In this document: positions 19,012 through 28,725 of the stretch, piece after piece
Layout: each line of letters begins with the position of its first letter
Position numbering within the stretch: the first letter of the stretch is position 1
Assembly: GCA_902493275.1 (NCBI GenBank)
Contig: CABUOQ010000006.1
Location: forward strand, 1-64,000
Reading direction: 5' to 3'
DNA length: 64,000 nt
Origin: an uncultured Bacillota bacterium
GTDB taxonomy: Bacteria > Bacillota_I > Bacilli_A > RFN20 > CAG-449
The notes under the pieces: model-generated
What the model saw: the letters and a program-made list of their open reading frames with translations, nothing else
What the model was told of the DNA's origin: nothing
Database searches by the model: none
Position numbers and translations under genes: made by a program

Positions 19012-20928
19012 ATGAAGAAAATTAAATGCTTTGTTGCTATTGCGTCAATTATGGGTTTTTTAACCTCGTGCAATGATAATAAAATAAATATGACCTTTGA
19101 AAACACATACACTTTTGAGTCTACTTTAGAAGAAGAGCAAGCTCTTTATCCATCATCTAAAGGCAGAATATTTTATGTTTCAACATCAGGCGTAGAAGGA
19201 AATGATGGTTTAAGTGAAGATAACCCATTACCTTCGATTGATCAGGTAAATAAATTGTCTTTATTGCCGGGAGATTCTGTTTTATTTAAAAAAGGCGATA
19301 TATTTAATGGCAAATTATCATTTAAATCTTTAAATGGAGATGATGATAACCCAATTACGTTCGCTAGTTATGGTGAAGGTGAAATGCCAGTTTTAACTAA
19401 TGGGAATTCAACTAGTTCGGCTGTTATTGTTTACATTCAACAATCAAACAATATTGTTATTCGTGACTTAGATATACAAGTATGTGCCGGGAATAGAAAA
19501 AAAGGTGCATCTTTAAATCAAGGAATTAATATTGTTTATCGTGACAGTGGAAATAATAAATATCGAAATATTTACATTTGCAATAACAAAGTTCATGGTG
19601 TATTGCCATTAGATGCTGACTTTAAAGAGATAGATACGAATGTAATGGGAATTGTTTTAAGCAGTCAAGAAGCAAATTATAACGTTTCTAAGCCTGAAGT
19701 AGTTTCAAATGTCATTATTGATGGGAATGAAGTTTATAATATAGGACGCACAGGGATTTATACCACAGCAAACAATTATCAAAACTCGGGTGAAAACGCA
19801 CACGATGTTCATTATGATAAATTTTTAAATGTGCACATCGATCACAATTATGTTCACCATGTCGGAACTATTGGAATGTATATTAAATCAGGCTCTTATT
19901 CAACAATGAATTATAATGTTATACATGATACAGGTGTGTCTACTGATTCAACGGTCGTCGAAGGTGAAACTGGAATGATGTATATTTGTGCCGCACATTG
20001 TGAGGCCAAATTTAATCATGTGTATCGCGTTTTTGATCAAAACACGGGATATGATGCGATGGGTATTGATATTGACTGGAATACCTATGATATCGATATT
20101 GCTTATAATTATTGTCATGATTGCCAAGGATCAGGGATAGGTACTATGGCGACAAATACTAGCTATATTCGTAATAATAGAATTGAAAACAATATGGGTG
20201 AGACTAGCCATAACGGATCCATTGTTGTGTCTAATTTTATTCCACCTGTTGCGATAACTGGATTAACTGAAGAATGGTTGAGCGTAGATAATTTACATAT
20301 AGAAGATAATTTAGTAATTCATGATAAGGATGATAAGTTCTTATTTAGACATAAAGCTGATAATGGTAGAAAAACATATAAAGGAAATACATTTAATAGA
20401 AATCATTGCGTGTTTAATGGTGATGATCCAGAAGAATTTCAATGGTTTGCAATCGATGAACCATGGAGTCAATTCAATGAGAATAAGTTTTATTCTTTAA
20501 ATACATCAAAATTTAAATCAATGGATATGACCCCGGTTGAAGATGTTGAAAATGCTGATAAAGGAGCGGTTCCTTATACATTAACTAGAGAGCGTTCTTT
20601 CTCTGAATGGCAAAAAAGAGATATTGGAGCAACATACGAATTAATAAATAGTGAAGAACCTTCTAAAATTTATAATCCGATAGCTAAATATGAAGATGGG
20701 AAAATAAAACTATCGTGGAAATGTCAAAAAAATGATGCGTGGCATTATAATATTTATGAAATTAAAAATGAAGAGGAAGAGCTAGAATATACTAATATGA
20801 TAGGTGAAAGTTTTGAAAACAACTTTGAAATTACTCCAAAATTTTCTGGCAAACATATCTATGCTATCCAAAGTGAATCTCATCAAGGTATCTTTGGAAA
20901 CGTATTATTAGTAACAATTAATTTATAA
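19012..20928 (+). CDS. Right-handed beta-helix surface lipoprotein (first of a tandem pair)
   Basis: About 638 residues, with lipobox FLTSC. The section FYVSTSGVEGNDGLSEDNP followed by LLPGDSVLFKKGD is the typical entry of pectate-lyase-like parallel beta-helix proteins (DUF1565/Beta_helix). Turns rich in Asn and His then repeat (IDGNEVYNIGRTGIY, IDHNYVHHVGTIGMY, IAYNYCHDCQGSGIG). The last 90 residues look like a fibronectin-III-type domain (GKIKLSWKCQ...HYNIYEI). Such proteins are polysaccharide lyases, hydrolases or epimerases; I cannot assign the catalytic residues. It acts outside the cell, before the importer. ATG 19012 is chosen because the lipoprotein signal starts there. It is a paralogue of the next gene. 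Confidence 0.75.
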   Translation: MKKIKCFVAIASIMGFLTSCNDNKINMTFENTYTFESTLEEEQALYPSSKGRIFYVSTSGVEGNDGLSEDNPLPSIDQVNKLSLLPGDSVLFKKGDIFNGKLSFKSLNGDDDNPITFASYGEGEMPVLTNGNSTSSAVIVYIQQSNNIVIRDLDIQVCAGNRKKGASLNQGINIVYRDSGNNKYRNIYICNNKVHGVLPLDADFKEIDTNVMGIVLSSQEANYNVSKPEVVSNVIIDGNEVYNIGRTGIYTTANNYQNSGENAHDVHYDKFLNVHIDHNYVHHVGTIGMYIKSGSYSTMNYNVIHDTGVSTDSTVVEGETGMMYICAAHCEAKFNHVYRVFDQNTGYDAMGIDIDWNTYDIDIAYNYCHDCQGSGIGTMATNTSYIRNNRIENNMGETSHNGSIVVSNFIPPVAITGLTEEWLSVDNLHIEDNLVIHDKDDKFLFRHKADNGRKTYKGNTFNRNHCVFNGDDPEEFQWFAIDEPWSQFNENKFYSLNTSKFKSMDMTPVEDVENADKGAVPYTLTRERSFSEWQKRDIGATYELINSEEPSKIYNPIAKYEDGKIKLSWKCQKNDAWHYNIYEIKNEEEELEYTNMIGESFENNFEITPKFSGKHIYAIQSESHQGIFGNVLLVTINL

Positions 20929-20946
20929 GAGAAGGAGAATAGATTT

Positions 20947-22905
20947 ATGAGAAAAAAACGCATGCTTTTATTGCTTCCATTGCTATTATCGTGTTCTTTA
21001 TCTAATCCAAATAGTAGCATATCAAGTAAACAATCAGAAAAGATTATTAATTCTTCATTTAACGACATAGCTATACAAAAAGAAGATGCTGCGTTTTCTT
21101 TTGAATCTAATTTACCTAAAAATATAGATATATATCCTTTAAGTAGAGGTGGAAAAACTTATTATTTTAGTGATGATGGCGATGATAATAATACAGGTCT
21201 AAGTGAAAATGATCCGATGAAAAGTATATCTAAAGCTAATTCCTTAGATTTAAAACCAGGTGATTCTGTTTTATTTAAAAAAGGAAATGTTTTTAAAGGA
21301 AACTTATCTTTTGAAAATTTAAGTGGTGAAGATGATAATCCGATTACATTTGCAAGTTATGGACAAGAAGAACAAAAACCAATTATCACAAATGAAAATA
21401 AAAATAATGATGATAATGATGTAGTCTCTTTTCAAAAGTGTTCTAATATCGTTTTTAGAGATATCGAGGTAGATGTATTTAGTAAGGACAGATTAGAATC
21501 AGGAACAAATTGTATAAATGGAATCTGTTTTAGATACTCATATGTTAAAGAACAAAAATTTAAGAATATATATATAGTAAATAACACGGTTAAAGGTAAT
21601 GGGTGTGGGTCAAATGCTATGGGAATAGTTATTCAAAGTGATGAAGAGACATATGCTAATTCACCAAGCAAAGTTTTGACTAATGGTGTTATTTCGTTTA
21701 ATGAAGTAAGTAATTTGGGAAGATCTGGTATTCATTCTGGAGGATGGTTATACAAACAATCAGTAAATCAAAATGAAGGCCGAATAAATAAGTACTATGA
21801 TTTACATTTTGACAATAATATTGTTCATGATGTTGGGTGTATGGGAATATATCCGATGGATGTTACCAACGCAACATGTAATTATAATGTAGTTTATAAT
21901 ACAGGTATGTATGATGGTAGTCAAACTATGGAAGGCGAATGTGGCATAATGACTTTGTGTGCTGAAAATGTTGATGTCATGTTCAACGAAGTATACAATT
22001 GCTATGATCAAAACACAGGTTATGACGCTATGGGAATAGATATTGATTGGAACTGTAATAATATTAATGTTCAATATAACTATTGTCATGATAATCAAGG
22101 ACCAGGTGTCGGAACGATGGCAAATCAAAATAGCTTTATTCGTAATAATAGGCTTGAAAACAATAATGGAGAAACTAACCATAAGGGAAGTATATCTATA
22201 ACTAATTTTACTTCAAAATATGATGCGGTTAATCCAGAATGGCATTCGGTTAAAAATTTAATGATTGATAACAACTTAATTGTTCATAATAATAATGAAA
22301 GTAATGTATTTAGATGTGTTCCAAGTAATGGAGACCTTGATTATATTGGCAATTGTTTTGTTGAAAATCGAGTTATTTATAATGGTAATTCTGTAAGTGA
22401 TTTTGAATGGCATCACATCGATAAAAAGACACCATGGTATAAGTTTTCTGACAATAAGTATTATGCTTATGATAACTCTAAATTTATAATATATGATGAA
22501 ACTGATTATTTTGATATGGATAATGAAGAAAATGGAGGTTCAGCAGTTCCATGTGAATCAACAGAAGACTATAAGTTTGAAGAATGGCTTGAGCGAGATT
22601 GTAATTCAACTTATGAGTTGATTGATGAAACTTTGATTGCTGCTAATCCATATGATGGAAATGTAGAATACGTTGATGGAAAACTGTTATTAACATGGAA
22701 TAAAAACGAGGGAGATATTTGGCATTACAATATTTATAAAGTAAAAGAAAATGAAGAGGTGTCATATTTAAATATGATTGGTGAAGCTTTCAAAGAATCT
22801 TTTGAATATACACCTACTATAAGTGAAACCGCGTACTATATTATTCAACCTGAAAGTAATCAAGGAACATTTGGTAAAGCTTTAAAATTGAAAGTGACAT
22901 TATAA
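20947..22905 (+). CDS. Right-handed beta-helix surface lipoprotein (second of a tandem pair)
   Basis: The 652-residue paralogue of the preceding protein has the same order: lipoprotein signal (ending LLLSC), entry segment (TYYFSDDGDDNNTGLSENDP, LKPGDSVLFKKGN), parallel beta-helix turns (ISFNEVSNLGRSGIH, FDNNIVHDVGCMGIY, VQYNYCHDNQGPGVG) and a C-terminal fibronectin-like domain (GKLLLTWNKNEG...HYNIYKV). The signature NTGYDAMGIDIDWN is identical in both, which marks a functional centre, probably the active-site cleft. AGAAGGAGA precedes the start. The copies have diverged considerably, so the duplication is not recent and they may cut different linkages. Confidence 0.75.
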   Translation: MRKKRMLLLLPLLLSCSLSNPNSSISSKQSEKIINSSFNDIAIQKEDAAFSFESNLPKNIDIYPLSRGGKTYYFSDDGDDNNTGLSENDPMKSISKANSLDLKPGDSVLFKKGNVFKGNLSFENLSGEDDNPITFASYGQEEQKPIITNENKNNDDNDVVSFQKCSNIVFRDIEVDVFSKDRLESGTNCINGICFRYSYVKEQKFKNIYIVNNTVKGNGCGSNAMGIVIQSDEETYANSPSKVLTNGVISFNEVSNLGRSGIHSGGWLYKQSVNQNEGRINKYYDLHFDNNIVHDVGCMGIYPMDVTNATCNYNVVYNTGMYDGSQTMEGECGIMTLCAENVDVMFNEVYNCYDQNTGYDAMGIDIDWNCNNINVQYNYCHDNQGPGVGTMANQNSFIRNNRLENNNGETNHKGSISITNFTSKYDAVNPEWHSVKNLMIDNNLIVHNNNESNVFRCVPSNGDLDYIGNCFVENRVIYNGNSVSDFEWHHIDKKTPWYKFSDNKYYAYDNSKFIIYDETDYFDMDNEENGGSAVPCESTEDYKFEEWLERDCNSTYELIDETLIAANPYDGNVEYVDGKLLLTWNKNEGDIWHYNIYKVKENEEVSYLNMIGEAFKESFEYTPTISETAYYIIQPESNQGTFGKALKLKVTL

Positions 22906-22906
22906 G

Positions 22907-25147
22907 ATGATTAAAACAAATACTGGATATTTTGATAAATTAAATAACGAATACGTCATTACGAATATGAAACCTATTCGCCCTTTAAAAAACTTTTTGT
23001 TTAATGAGAAAATGATAGGATCGTATGATCAATTTGGATTTGGATTATCACAAGGGCAAACACCTTCTGGATTTAGAAATTTATTAATGGATTATCGATT
23101 GATATATATTAAAGAAGGAGAATCTTATTATTGCGCGAATAGAAACTTTACAGATTTACCATTTGATATATTTGAATGTCATGTAGGGATAGGTTATCAA
23201 AAAATAGTGTCACAATATCAAGGCATTCAAGTAGAATTAAACATTGTTATTCCTCGTCAAGACTATTGTGAAATTAATCACGTGGTTGTAAAAAATACCA
23301 CTGATAGAACTAGGGAAATAAAACTTGTTTATGTTAATAAACCATTTGTCAATTTGACATGGCATACAGCTTATACATATGCAGATTATAATAAAGAAAA
23401 TAATGCATTAGTGTTTTCACACTTGGGCTATGATGTCGATGAAAAAAATAATATCGTTTTGATAAAGCCATCACTAAATATAGATAGCTTTGATGTTAGC
23501 GAGATAAATTTTAAAGGCATTTATAATTCTTTAAGCGATCCAAAAGCGTTAAAAAATGAACATTTATCTAATACTCCAATGACTTTTGATTATGAAAATG
23601 CTGGGTGCATGATGTTTAATCTGGTTATAGGCCCTAAAGAGAAAAAGAGTATTAATGTAGTATCTTGCTTCGGTGAAAGCTTTAATGAAGCTAATGAAGT
23701 TGCTTCTAAATATATTGACGAGAAATCATATGTTGAAGAAATGCGTCAATTAAAGCAACAAAATGATAATCAACGAGCTCATTTTGAAGTTGAAACACCT
23801 GATGAATATCTAAATATAATGATGAATACTTTCTTAAAAAGACAAATAGATTTAGGGAAAACTTGGGGACGTGTATATGGAAAAGGGTTTAGAGACGTTA
23901 TGCAAGATACGGCGAGTTTTACATCTTTAGATCCTCTGAAAGCTAAAGAAAAAATTATTAATACTTTAAAATATCAATTTGAAAATGGTAATACAATACG
24001 TCAATTCGATCCCGTTTTAGATTATCCTTATCAAGATGGAGCATCTTGGATTTGCTATGCATTGCTAACATATCTTAAAGAAACAAATGATTTATCTATA
24101 TTGTCTATAGATGTTAATTATTATCAATCTGACAAAAAAGAAAGTGTCTTCTTACATGCTAAGAAAGGTATAGATTATCTTTTAAATAACCTAGGAAAGC
24201 ACAATTTAGTATTGTGGGGTGGAGGAGATTGGAACGATTCATTAAATAATTGCGGTATGAAAGGAATTGGGGAGTCTGTATGGCTATCTATGGCAACTAT
24301 TAAAGCTACTAGAGAATTTTTATACATTACTGAGAGAACGTCGCTGCAGGTCAATAGAGAATATTATTTAAATAAAATTGATATTTTGAATGATGCGATT
24401 ATGAAATATGGATTCGAAGAAGATCAATTTATCTATGGCTTTAATGACTATGGAAAAAAGATTGGATCTAAATATGAGAAGGAAGGATCAATATTCTTAA
24501 ATCCGCAAACATGGGCAGTACTTGCTAATGTTGGTTCAATTAAAGAACAAAATAAGGTTATGAATAATGTTGAAGAGAAACTAAAATGTTCGTTTGGTTA
24601 TATGCAATTGGCACCTTCATTTTCTAAAGGTGATGATAATATAGGACGCGCTAGTTATTTTCTTCCTGGAACATATGAGAATGGATCGGTATATAATCAT
24701 GGTGTTGCTTTTAAAATTGCTGCAGATTATGCGTTGAATAGAAATGATAACGCATATGAGACGTTGAAAATGATATCACCAATATATAATCAAAATTCAG
24801 GTATGGAACCTTATGCATATGGCAATATGTATTTGGGTCCAGAATGTATTTCTAGAGTTGGTTTTTCACCAATGCCTTGGATAACTGGAACGGCAGGATG
24901 GATTTATAAAAATGTTCAGGAATTATTGTTAGGAATTATTCCTGATTATGACGGAATAATTATAAATCCTAAATTACCATCTCATTGGAATAAAGTAAAA
25001 ATTAAAAGAATTTACCAAAATATAATCTTTGATATATGCATTGAGAAAACTGGAAAAGAAAGATTAATTGTTGATAATGAAATTATTAATGGAAACAAAA
25101 TAAGAGCAATTAATAAAAAATACGTAAAAGTGTTATATGAGTATTAA
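22907..25147 (+). CDS. GH94-family disaccharide phosphorylase
   Basis: This 746-residue cytoplasmic enzyme follows the GH94 plan: an N-terminal beta-sandwich of about 280 residues and a helical (alpha/alpha)6 barrel. Key motifs are GFRDVMQDT, YQDGASW, the catalytic GGGDWNDSL (residues 438-446, containing the general acid Asp) followed by GIGESVWLS, and the late YNHGVAFKIAADYAL. GH94 enzymes cleave beta-linked disaccharides such as cellobiose, laminaribiose or chitobiose with phosphate, giving a sugar 1-phosphate. The protein is somewhat shorter than the roughly 800-residue cellobiose phosphorylases. The substrate cannot be decided here. It starts directly after the second beta-helix gene and fits intracellular breakdown of imported oligosaccharides. 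Confidence 0.8.
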   Translation: MIKTNTGYFDKLNNEYVITNMKPIRPLKNFLFNEKMIGSYDQFGFGLSQGQTPSGFRNLLMDYRLIYIKEGESYYCANRNFTDLPFDIFECHVGIGYQKIVSQYQGIQVELNIVIPRQDYCEINHVVVKNTTDRTREIKLVYVNKPFVNLTWHTAYTYADYNKENNALVFSHLGYDVDEKNNIVLIKPSLNIDSFDVSEINFKGIYNSLSDPKALKNEHLSNTPMTFDYENAGCMMFNLVIGPKEKKSINVVSCFGESFNEANEVASKYIDEKSYVEEMRQLKQQNDNQRAHFEVETPDEYLNIMMNTFLKRQIDLGKTWGRVYGKGFRDVMQDTASFTSLDPLKAKEKIINTLKYQFENGNTIRQFDPVLDYPYQDGASWICYALLTYLKETNDLSILSIDVNYYQSDKKESVFLHAKKGIDYLLNNLGKHNLVLWGGGDWNDSLNNCGMKGIGESVWLSMATIKATREFLYITERTSLQVNREYYLNKIDILNDAIMKYGFEEDQFIYGFNDYGKKIGSKYEKEGSIFLNPQTWAVLANVGSIKEQNKVMNNVEEKLKCSFGYMQLAPSFSKGDDNIGRASYFLPGTYENGSVYNHGVAFKIAADYALNRNDNAYETLKMISPIYNQNSGMEPYAYGNMYLGPECISRVGFSPMPWITGTAGWIYKNVQELLLGIIPDYDGIIINPKLPSHWNKVKIKRIYQNIIFDICIEKTGKERLIVDNEIINGNKIRAINKKYVKVLYEY

Positions 25148-25158
25148 GGAGAATTGAT

Positions 25159-26574
25159 ATGGCGGAATTAAGATTAAAAAGTGTTTATAAAGTATATGAT
25201 GGCGGAGTTGAAGCTGTTAAAGATTTTAACTTATCAGTAAAAGATAAAGAGTTTATAGTATTTGTCGGACCTTCTGGATGTGGCAAGTCAACAACTTTAA
25301 GAATGATCGCTGGACTTGAAAAAATAACAGCTGGAGACATTTATATTGATGACACACGTATAAATAATATTGAACCTAGAGACCGTGATATTGCAATGGT
25401 TTTTCAAAATTATGCATTGTATCCGCATATGACAGTGTACAAAAATATGGCCTTTTCATTAAAACTTAGAAAAGTAAAAAAAGAAATGTATGATGAAAAT
25501 GGTAATAAAATTTTATTTACTGATATTAAAGAAATAAAAAAAGCAACTAAAGAGTATGAATTTTATAAACGAACTCTTAGTGAAATAAACAATCATGTTG
25601 AAAAAATGAAAGCAATTGATGATCTTTCTGAAGATGAGAAAAAGCTTTTAAAACGTAATTGTGAGCAAATTAATGAGATGACAATGTTAATGAATAATGC
25701 CTATAACCGCGCGGAATATTTGAAAAAACATCTTGTGCCTAAATATAAGATGTCTCATTTAAGTAAAAAAGAAATCAATGATAAAGTAGTAGAAACAGCT
25801 AAATTGTTAGAGATAGAAGATTTGTTAGATAGAAAACCTAAAGCTTTATCTGGTGGTCAACGACAAAGAGTTGCTATTGGAAGAGCTATTGTAAGAAATC
25901 CAAAACTATTTTTGATGGATGAACCTCTTAGCAATCTTGATGCTAAGCTTCGTAATCAAATGCGTGCTGAATTAATTCTGTTAAGAAAAAGAATAAATAC
26001 AACATTTATTTATGTAACACATGATCAAACAGAAGCTATGACCTTAGGAGATCGAATTGTTATTATGAAAGATGGAATTGTACAACAAATAGGCTCGCCT
26101 CAAGACTTATTTAATCATCCGGCTAATTTATTTGTTGCTGGCTTTATAGGATCACCACAGATGAATTTTATAGATGCGACATTAGATAAGAAATATTCAA
26201 TACATGTTTTGAATAAGGAATTATCTTTAAAAAAAGAAATGATTAAGTCATTGAAAGAAAATAATGTTTCTCCACAAGAAGTTTCTTTAGGTGTTAGACC
26301 AGAACATATTCAGGTGTGTTCTAAAGAAGACCCTAGAGCGTTAGAGGGAATTATTAATGTTGTCGAAGTTATGGGGTCATCTTTACATGTTCATTTAGAT
26401 ACAAGTATTAATAAAAACATTGTTATTATTGTTCCAGTAATATCAATGGGAAAAGAAGATTTAGATAACATTGTTGCTGGAAATAAAATATATTTTAAAT
26501 GGCAGCAAGGGTTAGAAAATCTATTCTCTAAAGAAACAACAGGCAATTTAATTCCTTTTGTAAATAATGATTAG
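25159..26574 (+). CDS. MsmX/UgpC-type sugar-importer ATPase with large helical insertion
   Basis: The 471-residue ATP-binding subunit has Walker A GPSGCGKST (37-45), Q-loop Gln83, signature LSGGQRQRV (from 230), Walker B LFLMDEP (about 250-256), the switch His in VTHDQTEAM, and a C-terminal TOBE-type regulatory domain (LGVRPEHI). Family members have about 365-375 residues. The extra roughly 90 residues form a charged helical hairpin at about residues 107-198, between the Q-loop and the signature, in the helical subdomain that contacts the permeases. It probably energises the LplB/YtcP importer encoded at 15382-19010. AAGGAG precedes the start and the GH36 gene overlaps its 3' end. Confidence 0.9.
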   Translation: MAELRLKSVYKVYDGGVEAVKDFNLSVKDKEFIVFVGPSGCGKSTTLRMIAGLEKITAGDIYIDDTRINNIEPRDRDIAMVFQNYALYPHMTVYKNMAFSLKLRKVKKEMYDENGNKILFTDIKEIKKATKEYEFYKRTLSEINNHVEKMKAIDDLSEDEKKLLKRNCEQINEMTMLMNNAYNRAEYLKKHLVPKYKMSHLSKKEINDKVVETAKLLEIEDLLDRKPKALSGGQRQRVAIGRAIVRNPKLFLMDEPLSNLDAKLRNQMRAELILLRKRINTTFIYVTHDQTEAMTLGDRIVIMKDGIVQQIGSPQDLFNHPANLFVAGFIGSPQMNFIDATLDKKYSIHVLNKELSLKKEMIKSLKENNVSPQEVSLGVRPEHIQVCSKEDPRALEGIINVVEVMGSSLHVHLDTSINKNIVIIVPVISMGKEDLDNIVAGNKIYFKWQQGLENLFSKETTGNLIPFVNND

Positions 26575-28651
26575 TATGAATAGTAGCTTTGTTTTTGGAA
26601 AGAACTCTTTCCCTCTTAATTTTCATATTAATGAAAATAGAATTTATCTTTATGATGATGTTCCATTAGATAATTCATTAAATAAAGATCAACTATGGTT
26701 ACATAACACTACAGGTGTAATTTGTGATATTCAAATTTCTGGTCGTCCAACAACAATTCATGCAGGTGATAGACATATTGGTAGTAGTGAATCACATACT
26801 TTAAAATATATAAACCACATCTTAGAGTCACGTGATAATAAAAATATTTTAATAATCATTCAGGAAAATGATGTTATTAGAGTTAAATCATATTTTGTAG
26901 AATATGTAGATGCAAAAACCATTCAATGTTATTGTGAGGTAGAAAATATTTCATCAAAAGAAATAGCCTTAGAATATGTGTCTTCTTTTTGTAAGTATGA
27001 TGCGATAAGATTCGATTCATATGAGGCAACAGAGATAATTATTCCTTCTAATTCTTGGTTTATGGAATGCCAATGGAAAGCACATACTTTAGAAGAGTTA
27101 GGTATTATTGCACCTAATGCAATTAAATCATTTAAGAAGTTTTGTGTTAGTAATACCGGTGCATGGTCGAGTAAAAATTATTTACCAATGGCAATAATAC
27201 ATGACAAAATTGTCGATGACTATCTATTATTTCAAATTGAATCAAATGGTAGTTGGACATATGAGATAGGCGATTATTTACATAATGCGACATTACATAT
27301 TTCAGGACCTTCACTTCAAGAAAATGGTTGGCTTAAAAAATTAAGACCAGGTGATGTTTTTGTAAGTGTTAAAACAAGTTTAACAAAAGCAAAATCTTTA
27401 GAAGATATATTTAAAAATATTACATTTTATCGCCGAGATATTGTTAAAGGAAATATAGATAAAGACAATCAACCAATTATTTTTAATGAATACATGCATG
27501 CTTCTTGGAATTGTCCAAGTGATAAAACCGCTAGAGAGTTAGCGCCTATTGCTAAGAAATTAGGAGCGGATTATTTTGTTATTGATTGCGGATGGCATGA
27601 TGAAGAAGAAAATCCATTTTATTATATTGGAAAATGGAAAGAAAGTAAGAGAAAGTATCCAAACGGGTTAAATAATACCTTAAATTATATTAGAAGTTTG
27701 AAATTAAAAGTTGGTCTATGGCTTGAATTAGAAGTGGTAGGGTGTTTAGGAAATGCGCGTGAAATATATGATGACGATTGCTTTTTCAAAAGAGATGATA
27801 AAGTATTACAAATATCTAATCGTTATCAATTAGATCTTAGAAATGATAAGGTATTTAATCATTTAAAAGGTGTCATTGATGAGATCATGGAAAAATATAA
27901 TATTGACTACTTCAAATTTGATTATAACATAGAACCAGGTGTTGGTTCGTCGTTTAATTCTGATTCATATGGTGATGCATTATTGCAGCATAATAGAAGG
28001 TATCATGATTTTATTGATTACATTAAAAATAAATATCCTAATGTTATTATCGAAAGCTGCGCCAGTGGAGGTAATCGCTTAGATTATCTAACATTAGATA
28101 ATGTTAATCTTTGTTCAACATCAGACCAAGATAATTACGCTATTTATCCTTATATAGTTGCTAATATTTTAAGCGCGGTGTTACCTGAACAAGCTGGGGT
28201 ATGGTCATATCCAGTAAGTAATGCAATGCCATTAGATACTATAGATGATGAATGTATAATTATGAATATGGTTAATTCTTTTGTTGGGAGAGTCCATTTA
28301 GCTAGTAAATTATATCTTTTAGATGAAGGTAAACAAGACCTTATAAAAACAGCGTTAATACTTTATAAAGAGTATAATTGGCTAAGAAAAGAATCATACC
28401 CATATTTTCCTTTAGGATTAGCTAAATATCGAGATAAGGATTTAGCATTTGGATTTAGAAATGATAAAAAGGCGATTCTTTGTGTTTATAAAATGAAAGG
28501 ATTAGATGAAATAATAATTCCTTTAAAAGGAGCTACGTCGGTAAAATACATTTATCCAAATAAAGATATTCAGTACGTTTTTAATAAAGGAGTATTGACA
28601 ATAAATCCTCAAAAAGAATTAATCGCGAGAATTTTTGAAATTACATTTTAG
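26567..28651 (+). CDS. GH36-family alpha-galactosidase
   Basis: A 694-residue cytoplasmic enzyme. An N-terminal beta-supersandwich domain is followed by a TIM barrel with the GH36 catalytic motifs: YFKFDYN with Asp452 as nucleophile and CSTSDQDNY with Asp520 as acid/base, separated by ESCASGGNRLDY. A small C-terminal beta domain closes it. GH36 enzymes of this length usually remove alpha-1,6-linked galactose (melibiose, raffinose, galactomannan side groups), though related members act on alpha-N-acetylgalactosamine. It overlaps the ATPase gene by 8 bases. No clear Shine-Dalgarno is present for ATG 26567 or the in-frame ATG 26576, which suggests translation by coupling. Confidence 0.87.
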   Translation: MISMNSSFVFGKNSFPLNFHINENRIYLYDDVPLDNSLNKDQLWLHNTTGVICDIQISGRPTTIHAGDRHIGSSESHTLKYINHILESRDNKNILIIIQENDVIRVKSYFVEYVDAKTIQCYCEVENISSKEIALEYVSSFCKYDAIRFDSYEATEIIIPSNSWFMECQWKAHTLEELGIIAPNAIKSFKKFCVSNTGAWSSKNYLPMAIIHDKIVDDYLLFQIESNGSWTYEIGDYLHNATLHISGPSLQENGWLKKLRPGDVFVSVKTSLTKAKSLEDIFKNITFYRRDIVKGNIDKDNQPIIFNEYMHASWNCPSDKTARELAPIAKKLGADYFVIDCGWHDEEENPFYYIGKWKESKRKYPNGLNNTLNYIRSLKLKVGLWLELEVVGCLGNAREIYDDDCFFKRDDKVLQISNRYQLDLRNDKVFNHLKGVIDEIMEKYNIDYFKFDYNIEPGVGSSFNSDSYGDALLQHNRRYHDFIDYIKNKYPNVIIESCASGGNRLDYLTLDNVNLCSTSDQDNYAIYPYIVANILSAVLPEQAGVWSYPVSNAMPLDTIDDECIIMNMVNSFVGRVHLASKLYLLDEGKQDLIKTALILYKEYNWLRKESYPYFPLGLAKYRDKDLAFGFRNDKKAILCVYKMKGLDEIIIPLKGATSVKYIYPNKDIQYVFNKGVLTINPQKELIARIFEITF

Positions 28652-28725
28652 CATTTATTAAAAAAATACAAATAGAGATAAAAAAAATTAATTTTAATTT
28701 ATATTTTATAATTCATAATTTAATT

